16,098 bases of DNA from CAZAJS01 sp964485635 (GCA_964485635.1 CAZAJS010000026.1:1-16098), one strand, 5' to 3'. Shown: positions 1-7,722, counted from the stretch's first letter. Notes: generated from the letters alone by a model not told the origin. Numbers and translations are program-made.

Positions 1-140
1 TTGTGGCCTTGGGCATCGTATTGGTTTTGGGTGGATTGATAAACCCCATTGTTCGTAGCCGCATAGACGTTTTGGCCGACAAGAAGGGTTAATAAGCTGG
101 CCGTGATGGCCTTCTTTTTAAAGGAAATCGTTGGATTCAT
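1..140 (-). CDS. Exported RHS/YD-repeat protein, N-terminal part only
   Basis: This reading frame starts at the ATG complementary to 138-140 and runs off the left edge after about 46 codons. The first 27 residues form a Sec signal peptide: lysines at 8-10, a hydrophobic stretch, and a cleavage site after the VYA motif. The mature part begins with Ala-Thr-Asn-Asn-Gly and soon shows QYDAQGH, a typical YD-repeat unit of RHS proteins. An AAGGA ribosome binding site lies 11 bases before the start. The gene is 51 bases downstream of another exported RHS-repeat gene on the same strand, so the two are probably co-transcribed. The full length and any C-terminal RHS core or toxin domain lie outside the window. 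It may be a separate RHS polypeptide or the second half of a split RHS gene. Confidence 0.7.
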   Translation of the reverse strand, partial: MNPTISFKKKAITASLLTLLVGQNVYAATNNGVYQSTQNQYDAQGH

Positions 141-191
141 TTTTATTCAGTTCCTTGATTAAGCTTTTGATATTGCTGGAGTCAATGTGAG

Positions 192-3050
192 TTAGTCTGA
201 GTGTTTGATTTGCTCAGGACTGGCCAGTACTTTATTGGAAACAACTTGGCCTTGACCATCATAGGTTTTTACGGCAACCGCCGACGTCTTCGGTGAACCA
301 TTGCCTTGAAGGGCTTGGTCGGTACTGTACTGCAGACTCTTGATGACTTTTTGTTGATCATTCATGTAGCTTTCTTGGATTTTTGAACCATTGTGGTAAT
401 GCGTTTTTTTCAGCAATACTGGGTTATGCGTCATAATTTCAATGTTGCCTAAGGCATCTTTTTGCGCGGCAACATGCCCTTGAGGATCATACCAGTAGCG
501 GGTGACATTACCAAGCTGATCAGTTTTACTTTTCAGCTTGCCTTGTAATGCGATCAAGCGCACAGGACTGTCTTGTGGGGCATCATTTGGACGAATATTT
601 GTCTGTTGATAATAGTCATAAGTCGCTAAGGTTCGCTCTTGGCCTTCTGGCAAAAGCTGGCCATCACCCCCCATGTTATCAGCTTCTTTGATCTTGTGAC
701 CCAGACTATCTAGGTATTTGTATTGCTGATACCCCGTCGGTTTGATTTGCGTGACTTTTTGTAATGTCTTGCCATCTTGGTCATGAACAATGTCATAGTG
801 CCAGTGTTGTTTCACCCCTAATGGACTGATTTCGGTAATCTTACGACCCAGGGCATCATATTTATATTGCGTTCCATCATATAATTGACCTGGGTCACTG
901 CTTAATTGGCTGATACTTGATGTGCTTTGACATAGACTGCTGCCATTGCTCATGCTGAGTAATTGGTTGGCTTTTTGACCGCTTTTTAAAGACCAGTCTG
1001 ATAACTTATTACCCGTGGTGACATCGTATTTGGTTTGACTCACCGGTATGCCACTGTTGCTACAATTAACCACGGTGTAGGTTTTGGATGAGGGGTCATA
1101 GTGGTAGGCAACACTTTTGGTGGCTTGGTCTGGACCAGGTTTCGATTCATTGCTGCTGTCGTTGACCCAAGATAAGGTGGTGGCCGTTTTACGGCCCGTT
1201 GGGTCATATTGATAGCTTTGTTGTTTAACAAAGTCCATTTGTTGGCTGTTTAGCGCCCCGTCAATAGCTTTTTGACAAACGTTGCCATTACTGGCTGATT
1301 CGTTGACCATGCCTACACGCTGGTTTTTGATCTCTTTGCCATTGTCCGTTAGGGTGTTTTGGGTTTCTTTCCAGACATTCGCTTTACAGTCATAAACGTC
1401 TTTTTGGCGCTGAATCCCGTAGTGTGGTTGAGTGTCATTCGATCCGGGGGCCGGTAAGTCATAGTCCATTTTCGTGACTTTGGTCAGCTGGAAGGTGTTA
1501 TCCTTCGGTGAGGCTAATAGACCTAATACGTTGCGGCTGGTCAGCTTTTGGTTGTCACTTAAGCTAGTGATCAGACTCGGATAATTTTTCTTTTCATATT
1601 CATAGGTGGCAACCGGTAGTCCATAGTCATTAAATTGGGTTTTGACTTGCTTGACACGTGAGCTGAATCCACCATTGCCTTGTGCCGGACCATAGCTGGT
1701 TTGCTGGGTGATACTTGGGGTTTGGTAGTTCGCTGGTAAGTTTTGATAACTGTCACCAATGGTTTGACCTGGTTGACATGAAGGCGATAAAGGGTCTGAA
1801 CAGCCATAAGCAAGCTTTTGTGTGGATAAAGGTTGACCAAAACTATCATAGCTTTCTTTTTTGATCGCTTGGTGCAGGTGATTATAGGTAGTGATGGTTT
1901 CTTGCCCGTTTGAGTCTGTTTTCTTGACTTGATAGGTGTAGTCAGTGTCATCACTTTGCAATAATGGGTCGGCTGATGGGTCCGAGGTTTGACTATCTGG
2001 ATAGTCTGGGTAACCACTAAAGTTATGTCCATTGAGTTGATACTCGTATTTTGTCGTTAAAGGCTGACCAATGCCTTCAGGGTATACTTTAACACTTGAA
2101 ACTGCTGGAATCCCTGTTGGACTGCCTTTGACTTTGATTCGATTGTTAAAGGCAATCTGTTCAAATTTACCCGACGGGTAAGACACTTGAAGATCACTTA
2201 AGCTATCACCAGTAAAGTTATAATCTAAATCAATGCTTCGACCCATTTTATCGATAATTGAGGTAACGGTATCTCCGCGTGTCTTAAGCAGCGTGGTGTT
2301 GCCATCCGGATAAGTGATGGTGATTTGATTGCGATTATATGAAAAATCAACCTGCTGTTTTATTTGGTCATCTTTAGATTCTGTTTTAATACTCTCTAGC
2401 CAAGTATCATCTACTGTCGAGTACTTATTATCATAGGTATAAATAAGACGGTTGCCATCTTTGTCTTCCAACCGAAGTAATAAACCATTACGGCTGAACC
2501 ATTCTTTTGTCCCATTCAGGTGCGTTAGTAAGTAACCGTTAAAGTGACCATCTTGATATAAACGCTTTAATTCCATGTTTTTAAGACGATAATAAAGCAA
2601 ACCACTTTCTGAACTACTACTCAGTAGATAATGTTGGCCATTTGACAAGTGCAATACTTCCTTACCTTGGCGATTGACATCAAGATAATCTATTTGATAA
2701 GACCAGCCTGCCGGTAGGCCTAGCATGCGGCTTCCGCTTTTTTTACCTGAAAAGCTTAAACCAATGTCAATGGCGGTTTGTTTGCTCATGCCGGGGACTT
2801 TATCGAGGGTGTAGTTTAAACTGACACTGCCGGTACGTTCGTTGACTGATAATTCAAAGGGTAATTGGTAGTTGGAGGCTTGTGAGTTCTTTTGACTGCT
2901 TTCAGCGCGAAGTTTGGCCTGAACCTTAGGCGATAAGGCTTGATAGCTGGATTTGATCTTTTCGGCCTTTTCATCCAAGCTTGTTGCTTGACCAAAGGCC
3001 GTGCCAGCTAACAGGCTTAAAATAATGGCGGGGACAGTTTTTTTAATCAT
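192..3050 (-). CDS. Exported RHS/YD-repeat protein (952 aa)
   Basis: The protein has a Sec signal peptide at residues 1-20 (Lys3-Lys4, hydrophobic core, cleavage near Ala-Phe-Gly). Next comes an RHS-type N-terminal region at about 60-280, with the usual start of a beta-rich shell (a Thr-Gly-Ser-Val-Ser-Leu strand, then Leu-Pro-Ala-Gly-Trp-Ser). Many YD-type repeats follow, including YQYDPTGRKT, YKYDALGRKI and YWYDPQGH towards the C-terminus. RHS repeats build large hollow beta shells that in many bacteria enclose a C-terminal toxin. Here the protein ends without the conserved RHS core or any recognisable toxin domain, and the next gene starts with another signal peptide and another YD unit. 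The ribosome binding site AGGA is 7 bases before the ATG. The upstream region is lost in the N run. An exported, possibly cell-surface, role is likely; the substrate or target is unknown. Confidence 0.85.
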   Translation of the reverse strand: MIKKTVPAIILSLLAGTAFGQATSLDEKAEKIKSSYQALSPKVQAKLRAESSQKNSQASNYQLPFELSVNERTGSVSLNYTLDKVPGMSKQTAIDIGLSFSGKKSGSRMLGLPAGWSYQIDYLDVNRQGKEVLHLSNGQHYLLSSSSESGLLYYRLKNMELKRLYQDGHFNGYLLTHLNGTKEWFSRNGLLLRLEDKDGNRLIYTYDNKYSTVDDTWLESIKTESKDDQIKQQVDFSYNRNQITITYPDGNTTLLKTRGDTVTSIIDKMGRSIDLDYNFTGDSLSDLQVSYPSGKFEQIAFNNRIKVKGSPTGIPAVSSVKVYPEGIGQPLTTKYEYQLNGHNFSGYPDYPDSQTSDPSADPLLQSDDTDYTYQVKKTDSNGQETITTYNHLHQAIKKESYDSFGQPLSTQKLAYGCSDPLSPSCQPGQTIGDSYQNLPANYQTPSITQQTSYGPAQGNGGFSSRVKQVKTQFNDYGLPVATYEYEKKNYPSLITSLSDNQKLTSRNVLGLLASPKDNTFQLTKVTKMDYDLPAPGSNDTQPHYGIQRQKDVYDCKANVWKETQNTLTDNGKEIKNQRVGMVNESASNGNVCQKAIDGALNSQQMDFVKQQSYQYDPTGRKTATTLSWVNDSSNESKPGPDQATKSVAYHYDPSSKTYTVVNCSNSGIPVSQTKYDVTTGNKLSDWSLKSGQKANQLLSMSNGSSLCQSTSSISQLSSDPGQLYDGTQYKYDALGRKITEISPLGVKQHWHYDIVHDQDGKTLQKVTQIKPTGYQQYKYLDSLGHKIKEADNMGGDGQLLPEGQERTLATYDYYQQTNIRPNDAPQDSPVRLIALQGKLKSKTDQLGNVTRYWYDPQGHVAAQKDALGNIEIMTHNPVLLKKTHYHNGSKIQESYMNDQQKVIKSLQYSTDQALQGNGSPKTSAVAVKTYDGQGQVVSNKVLASPEQIKHSD

Positions 3051-3077
3051 GGTCGATTCCTATGGGTGTATTTTAAA

Positions 3078-3177
3078 NNNNNNNNNNNNNNNNNNNNNNN
3101 NNNNNNNNNNNNNNNNNNNNNNNNNNNNNNNNNNNNNNNNNNNNNNNNNNNNNNNNNNNNNNNNNNNNNNNNNNNNN
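3078..3177. other. Assembly gap (100 N)
   Basis: This is a run of exactly 100 N, the usual placeholder for a scaffold gap of unknown length. It removes the promoter region of the RHS gene starting at 3050 and most of whatever precedes 3178. Any reading frame drawn through it is artificial. The true distance, and even the adjacency, between the RHS genes and the rest of the window cannot be judged from this sequence. Confidence 0.97.
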
Positions 3178-3249
3178 AAGAGCTATTACAGTAACACCCA
3201 GTTATTAATTAATCAATTTATTCAACAATATAAATCGAAAACAGCTTGA
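3178..3249 (+). CDS. Possible C-terminal remnant of a plus-strand gene cut by the gap
   Basis: Immediately after the gap, one plus-strand frame stays open for 23 codons and ends in TGA at 3247-3249. The encoded tail is rich in Gln, Asn, Tyr and Ile and ends in Lys-Ser-Lys-Thr-Ala. The other two plus frames hit stops within 10 codons. A small hairpin (GTTGC at 3263-3267, GCAAC at 3275-3279) and a T-rich stretch follow, as expected downstream of a gene end. The piece is too short to assign a family, and chance openness over 23 codons in AT-rich DNA is quite possible. Confidence 0.25.
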   Translation, partial: KSYYSNTQLLINQFIQQYKSKTA

Positions 3250-3262
3250 TTATTAAATACTA

Positions 3263-3296
3263 GTTGCATTTTTAGCAACCAATCATTATTTTTCAA
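3263..3296 (+). terminator. Weak hairpin with T-rich tail
   Basis: GTTGC (3263-3267) can pair with GCAAC (3275-3279) across a 7-base loop, and a T-rich tract follows at 3286-3293. The stem is only 5 bp, so it would be a poor intrinsic terminator. It would make sense only if a plus-strand gene really ends at 3249. Confidence 0.2.
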
Positions 3297-3326
3297 ATAG
3301 ATACGACCCAACCTTATTGAGCTTAA

Positions 3327-4313
3327 ATGATCTTTCGTTGCTTGTTGCCTATTAGCATAATCATTGCCAGTTGCTTAGGTGTAAGCATGGCCAAAAGCGC
3401 TGATAATGCGTCTAAAGCGCAACTTGAAGCACAATCAGAGCAAATTCAGCAACAATTAACTGAATTTAAAAAACAATTAGATTCACTACAAGCAAAAACC
3501 TCTGAAAAACAAAAAACTTCACCTACGACCGAGCCACACCCCCCTTTAAAACAAAATTTATCACCAGAAGATACCCAAGCAGCACAAAGTAGTTTATTCC
3601 TGCCGGGTGGAAGCCCAAAACCATTATCTAATAAAAATCAATCGACTGGCTCCATACCGCAACCGCCAGCTGCCGATGCTGATTCTGATAATCAAACTGA
3701 CCGTGACTCACAGCAGGATCAGAACTTAAATAACCAGAGCGACAATCACGATGATAGTGACCCAATCAATACATCGATCAATCATAATAATCAAAACCGC
3801 AACTTTCCAGGTGGCTTTCCTTTTGATCCTGATCATAACGATCATGATACATCAATACAATTGGCCATAACGCCGATGGATGCACCGTATGATTTTGCAA
3901 TAGCAAAACTTGACCAATCCCCTATTAGCCCTTATCAGAGCATTAGCGGATTATCAGATAGTCTACGTTGGACATTTAAAGACACACATCACAGCTATGC
4001 TGGCATTCGTTTTTGCCAATCGGATTATCAACACTGTAGCAAAACCTTTTCATTAAGCCAAAATCGTATTACCTTATCATCCGATGCGGTTGATGCGATT
4101 GAGGATCATCTTGATTATACCTCAATTTCAATTGACCAATCGCAATATCATGTTGGAACCGTTTCTTTTGAGTTAACACGCGCCAATCACCGTGCTGAGC
4201 AAACTCAAGTGACCTTTCCCTTCCAAGGCAAAGGGATCGATTGTCAGAAAAACACAACGAAATTAAACTGTCAAATGAGCCAATCGGTTACACGTGATTT
4301 AACGATTCACTAA
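3327..4313 (+). CDS. Exported protein with coiled coil, disordered linker and unknown C-terminal domain (328 aa)
   Basis: I do not recognise the family. The N-terminus is a Sec signal: cleavage after Ala22 (Val-Ser-Met-Ala) is plausible, but Ile-Ala-Ser-Cys16 also fits a lipobox, so a lipoprotein is possible. Residues about 28-63 are a Gln/Lys/Glu-rich coiled coil (AQLEAQSEQIQQQLTEFKKQ and onward). Residues about 64-178 are low-complexity linker rich in Pro, Gln, Asn, Asp and His. Residues about 180-328 look like a folded, probably beta-rich domain with two close cysteine pairs (Cys230/Cys237 and Cys306/Cys315) that could form disulfides in the periplasm. The start has only a weak GAG six bases upstream. 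The gene points towards prmC and overlaps its 3' end by 26 bases on the opposite strand. It lies beside the assembly gap, so its true upstream context is unknown. Confidence 0.75.
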   Translation: MIFRCLLPISIIIASCLGVSMAKSADNASKAQLEAQSEQIQQQLTEFKKQLDSLQAKTSEKQKTSPTTEPHPPLKQNLSPEDTQAAQSSLFLPGGSPKPLSNKNQSTGSIPQPPAADADSDNQTDRDSQQDQNLNNQSDNHDDSDPINTSINHNNQNRNFPGGFPFDPDHNDHDTSIQLAITPMDAPYDFAIAKLDQSPISPYQSISGLSDSLRWTFKDTHHSYAGIRFCQSDYQHCSKTFSLSQNRITLSSDAVDAIEDHLDYTSISIDQSQYHVGTVSFELTRANHRAEQTQVTFPFQGKGIDCQKNTTKLNCQMSQSVTRDLTIH

Positions 4314-5157
4314 ATTTTTGCGCCCCTGTAACACGCCAATAACCTTGATGATCTTGGCGATTCACAATATTGTCAAATCCATTGTATAACAAGGCTTGCT
4401 GTACGGCTTGGCCTTGCTGGTAGCCATGCTCAAAGAAAAGCCACCCCCTAGGCTGGAGTCTTGTCATCGCTTGATGAATAATTTGCTGAATCGCGGCTAG
4501 GCCATGATTTTGGGCATACAACGCTTCATGTGGCTCATAGCGATCCACATTGGCATCGACAGCAGGATCTTTAGGATCAATATAAGGTGGATTTGATACA
4601 ATGACATCAAATTTTTCATCGTCAAATGCATCAAGCCAACTGGTTTGAACCCAATGGATATTGGATAAGTTATAACGCTGGGCATTACTTTGGGCAACCT
4701 TTAAAGCATCATGCTGTAGCTCGGTTCCAATACAGTACCAATGTTGACGCTCATAAGCTAAAGCACAGGCAATCGCGCCACTTCCGGTTCCAAGATCGGC
4801 AACAAGCTGACAAGCGTGAGGCTCAACCGTATCTAAGACAGTCTGAACCAAAATTTCTGTATCAGCACGAGGAATTAATGTGGCAGGCGAGACCTGCAAC
4901 TCAAATGCCCAAAATCCTTGTTTTCCAAGAATATAAGCTAATGGTTCACCCGATTGAAGTCGTTGAAGTGCTTTTTGATAGATCTGATATTGTGCTTGAG
5001 TTAACTCGGTATGAGGCTCCATTAATAATTTTGTAACTGTTAGATGACAACACTCGGCCAATAAATAGCGTAAATCTGCCAACGTATAATCTACTAAATC
5101 TGATTGTAATGCCCGCTGTTGCTGTAACAGCTTGTCAATCGTCACCGCATGTATCAT
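4288..5157 (-). CDS. prmC: Peptide chain release factor N5-glutamine methyltransferase
   Basis: PrmC (formerly HemK) uses S-adenosylmethionine to methylate the glutamine of the GGQ motif in release factors RF1 and RF2, which makes termination efficient. The 289-residue length is slightly above the usual size of about 277, with a short C-terminal extension. The N-terminal helical domain covers about 1-90 and includes EPLAYILG (71-78). PRADTE is at 96-101, the SAM-binding DLGTGSG at 121-127 and the catalytic NPPY at 189-192. The gene directly follows prfA, whose product is its substrate. The ATG overlaps the prfA stop by one base (TAATG), so translation is probably coupled. Its 3' end overlaps the convergent gene ending at 4313 by 26 bases. 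Confidence 0.96.
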   Translation of the reverse strand: MIHAVTIDKLLQQQRALQSDLVDYTLADLRYLLAECCHLTVTKLLMEPHTELTQAQYQIYQKALQRLQSGEPLAYILGKQGFWAFELQVSPATLIPRADTEILVQTVLDTVEPHACQLVADLGTGSGAIACALAYERQHWYCIGTELQHDALKVAQSNAQRYNLSNIHWVQTSWLDAFDDEKFDVIVSNPPYIDPKDPAVDANVDRYEPHEALYAQNHGLAAIQQIIHQAMTRLQPRGWLFFEHGYQQGQAVQQALLYNGFDNIVNRQDHQGYWRVTGAQKFSESLNHV

Positions 5158-6245
5158 TAGGCTTCCATTTGCGCTAACAAGTCAGCTTGATGTTCCTGTG
5201 TCAATGGCTGAATGACATCAGATAAATGTCCTTGCATGATTTCATCAAGTTTATAAAGTGTTAGATTAATGCGATGATCTGTTACACGACCTTGCGGATA
5301 ATTATAAGTGCGAATCCGGTCTGATCGGTCTCCTGTCCCAACTAAATTTCGTCGCGTCTCTGCTGCTTCGGCGGCTTGTTTATCTTCAGCTTGCTGATGA
5401 AGTCTTGATTTTAACATCGCTAATGCGGCCGCTTTATTTTTATGTTGCGAGCGTTCTGACTGGCATTCAACCACCAACCCTGTTGACAAGTGTGTGATCC
5501 GAATAGCTGAGTCAGTTTTATTCACGTGCTGCCCACCGGCACCTGAGGCACGAAACGTATCAATCCGCAAATCGCCCGGATTAATTTCAATCTCTTCAAC
5601 CTCATCGACTTCTGGTAAAACTGCAACAGTACAAGCCGAGGTATGAATCCGGCCTTGTGATTCAGTTGCCGGGACTCGCTGGACCCGATGCGCACCGGAC
5701 TCAAATTTTAAATGCGCATAAACATGATCCCCGGTGATTTTTGTCACAATTTCTTTATACCCTCCATGCTCTCCTTCACTGGCATTTACAAGTGCCATTT
5801 GCCAGCCTTGCATTTCCGCATAACGAGCATACATTCGATATAAGTCACCTGCAAAAATGGCAGCCTCATCGCCTCCGGCACCTGCACGGATTTCTAAAAA
5901 GACATTCGCATCATCATTAGGATCCCGTGGCAATAATTGCGCCTCTAATTCCTTAGCGACTTGGGCATAATCTTGCTGTAAAGTAGCTAACTCTTCTTTT
6001 GCCATTTGACGCATCTCGGCATCTGTTTCTTGATCAATTAATATTTGGGCTTGCTCAATTTGTTCAACAATGGTTTGATGACGTTGATAGATTTCTACAA
6101 CAGGTTGAAGCTTCGCATATTCTTTTGAAAGTGCTTGGAATTGCTTTTGGTCATTAATAATTTCCTGCTGACTCAGCAAAACGCTAATTTCTTCATAACG
6201 TTCCAGTAATTGATCTAATTTATTTTGTAGTGATGCTTTCATCAT
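5157..6245 (-). CDS. prfA: Peptide chain release factor 1
   Basis: RF1 recognises UAA and UAG stop codons in the ribosomal A site and triggers release of the finished peptide. The 362-residue protein has the normal length. The codon-reading PAT tripeptide is at 192-194 (in the RVPATESQGR context), which marks it as RF1 rather than RF2. The catalytic GGQ is at 237-239 within GAGGQHVNKTDSA. The basic stretch with RTYNYPQGRVTDHR follows at 312-325. Two start codons stand side by side. AGGA lies 7 bases before the first (6245), while family members usually begin at the position of the second (6242); the first is used here. The start lies inside the last 26 bases of hemA and the stop overlaps prmC, so all three genes form one operon. 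Confidence 0.97.
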   Translation of the reverse strand: MMKASLQNKLDQLLERYEEISVLLSQQEIINDQKQFQALSKEYAKLQPVVEIYQRHQTIVEQIEQAQILIDQETDAEMRQMAKEELATLQQDYAQVAKELEAQLLPRDPNDDANVFLEIRAGAGGDEAAIFAGDLYRMYARYAEMQGWQMALVNASEGEHGGYKEIVTKITGDHVYAHLKFESGAHRVQRVPATESQGRIHTSACTVAVLPEVDEVEEIEINPGDLRIDTFRASGAGGQHVNKTDSAIRITHLSTGLVVECQSERSQHKNKAAALAMLKSRLHQQAEDKQAAEAAETRRNLVGTGDRSDRIRTYNYPQGRVTDHRINLTLYKLDEIMQGHLSDVIQPLTQEHQADLLAQMEA

Positions 6246-7515
6246 GATCGGATCCTATTTTGAGATCAAAAAGTTTTTGTGCATAATCGAACATGGTGTT
6301 ATCCCCTGCAATCGCGGCCTGTTTTAAAGCAATGCTAGGATGGTGCAACCATTTGTTCGTCATTTCATGAGCAAATCGCTGTAATACAATGCTTGGCGAT
6401 TGGCCGTGGTTCAATCGGCGTGTGTATTTATGCAACAGCGTTTCGGCTGTTGCATAGGTTTGGCCTCGCATGGCTTTTACCGTTTCTAATGCGGGCAAAG
6501 CTTGGGTTTGTTGTTGATACTGTCGAATACCTTGTTGAATCATGCTCTGGGCATATTGTGCCGCTTGTTGACGCCGTGATTTATTCGCTTGAATGACTTG
6601 ATCAATATCATCCACACAAAAGCGCTCGACCATTGCATAAGCATCAACGGCTGGATCAACGGCAAAAGGCACTGACAAATCAAAAATCAATTGTGGCTTA
6701 TTGCTTTGATTAAACCATTCTGACTGAATAATATAATGCTGTGTAGTCACACATGCAATAATCATATCGGCTTGTTGAATATAGGTGGCTAAATCAGACA
6801 AGGGGAAGCTGGTCCCGTTGCATAATTGCGCTAAAGCCGTAGCTTTTTCATAAGTTCGATTCGCAATCCATAAAGCTTTAGGTTGACAGCTTTGAATGTG
6901 CCGTGCCATTAATTGACCCGTTTGGCCAGCACCGACAATCAAAACATGCTTATCAGATAAATCATTTAATCGACTTTGTGCCAATTTAACGGCTGAATAA
7001 GCCACCGAGACAGGACATTGACCTAATTTGGTTTGAGAACGAACCTTTTTAGCTACTGAAAAAGCTTTTTGAAATAAACGATTTAACATTGTGCCTGTTG
7101 TATCAGCTTGTAAAGCTTGGCCATAGGCGTCTTTTAATTGCCCTAAAATTTGCGGCTCCCCAAGCACCATCGATTCTAAGCCACAAGCTAATTGCATTAA
7201 GTGTGCCACCACACTTTCACCTTGTCGCACAATGGCATAATTTTTCAAAGGTCCCACTTGGCATCGGGCGTGGCTTTCCCACCATTGCATGATCGAAGCC
7301 ACACGCTTCGGGTCATCAATGACAAGATATAGTTCGGTACGATTACACGTTGATAAAATGACACATTCTTCAACGCCTGGACAATTTTCTAGCCGGTCTA
7401 AATAACTTGGCATTAATTCAGTTGCCATTGCAAAGCCATTACGCAGTTGTGCATCAGCACAATGATAATCAATCGCTAAATTAAATAAATAATGGGCTTG
7501 TGTCTGTGTTGTCAT
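6220..7515 (-). CDS. hemA: Glutamyl-tRNA reductase
   Basis: HemA reduces glutamyl-tRNA(Glu) with NADPH to glutamate-1-semialdehyde, the first committed step of C5-pathway tetrapyrrole (heme) synthesis. At 431 residues it is a little longer than typical. The catalytic cysteine is Cys57 in STCNRTE (55-61). The LESMVLGEPQILGQ block is at 113-126 and the NADPH-binding GAGQTG at 195-200. The C-terminal dimerisation domain ends in a typical DYAQKLFDL. One oddity: the stretch after the nucleotide domain reads VPFAVDP at 282-288, where this family usually has VPRD followed by I/V-x-P. The ribosome binding site is weak. The gene leads the hemA-prfA-prmC operon, overlaps prfA by 26 bases, and is divergent from the yfgM-bamB operon. 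Confidence 0.96.
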   Translation of the reverse strand: MTTQTQAHYLFNLAIDYHCADAQLRNGFAMATELMPSYLDRLENCPGVEECVILSTCNRTELYLVIDDPKRVASIMQWWESHARCQVGPLKNYAIVRQGESVVAHLMQLACGLESMVLGEPQILGQLKDAYGQALQADTTGTMLNRLFQKAFSVAKKVRSQTKLGQCPVSVAYSAVKLAQSRLNDLSDKHVLIVGAGQTGQLMARHIQSCQPKALWIANRTYEKATALAQLCNGTSFPLSDLATYIQQADMIIACVTTQHYIIQSEWFNQSNKPQLIFDLSVPFAVDPAVDAYAMVERFCVDDIDQVIQANKSRRQQAAQYAQSMIQQGIRQYQQQTQALPALETVKAMRGQTYATAETLLHKYTRRLNHGQSPSIVLQRFAHEMTNKWLHHPSIALKQAAIAGDNTMFDYAQKLFDLKIGSDHDESITTK

Positions 7516-7555
7516 GATTTTACCATTCTTTCACTTATCACTAGACAAATGACGG

Positions 7556-7603
7556 TTGGCCAATCGGTCAAAAGATGGCATAAGCCAGACCAAGTTGACC
7601 GAT
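7556..7603. promoter_or_regulatory. Inverted repeat in the hemA/yfgM divergent region
   Basis: A perfect 9-bp inverted repeat, ATCGGTCAA (7563-7571) and TTGACCGAT (7595-7603), flanks a 23-base spacer. The spacer itself contains TGGC-ATAA-GCCA (7576-7587). An 8-bp palindrome, TTGGCCAA (7556-7563), abuts the left arm. Just to the right is an A/T-rich stretch with opposed T and A runs (7612-7627). It could be a two-site operator, a structured hemA leader, or a terminator-like structure on the plus strand, since a T tract follows the right arm. Nothing in the sequence decides among these. Confidence 0.4.
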
Positions 7604-7671
7604 CTTGATATCTTTTTTTCAAAAAATTCATGATTAAACGCTGTCCGGTGCTGTATTGGTTTTAAGCAATG

Positions 7672-7680
7672 TGCTATATT
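7672..7680 (+). promoter_or_regulatory. Candidate extended -10 promoter for yfgM-bamB
   Basis: TGC-TATATT (7672-7680) is an extended -10 element, and no good -35 is visible at 16-18 bases. Transcription would start near 7687, about 36 bases before the ATG at 7723. This supports the downstream ATG rather than the one at 7669, which would lie inside the promoter. Confidence 0.35.
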
Positions 7681-7722
7681 GCTATCTTATCAGTTTCAGT
7701 AACAAAATACAAAACACTTACT

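Noticed and set aside
1571..2032. A 153-codon minus-strand frame inside the RHS gene
   Set aside because: It lies in a different frame fully within the RHS gene, with a Thr/Gln/Lys-rich composition typical of a frame shadow, and no ribosome binding site was noted.
3001..3249. An 82-codon plus-strand frame across the N run
   Set aside because: Its middle is undetermined sequence and its start lies antisense to the RHS signal peptide. Only the piece after the gap could be real.
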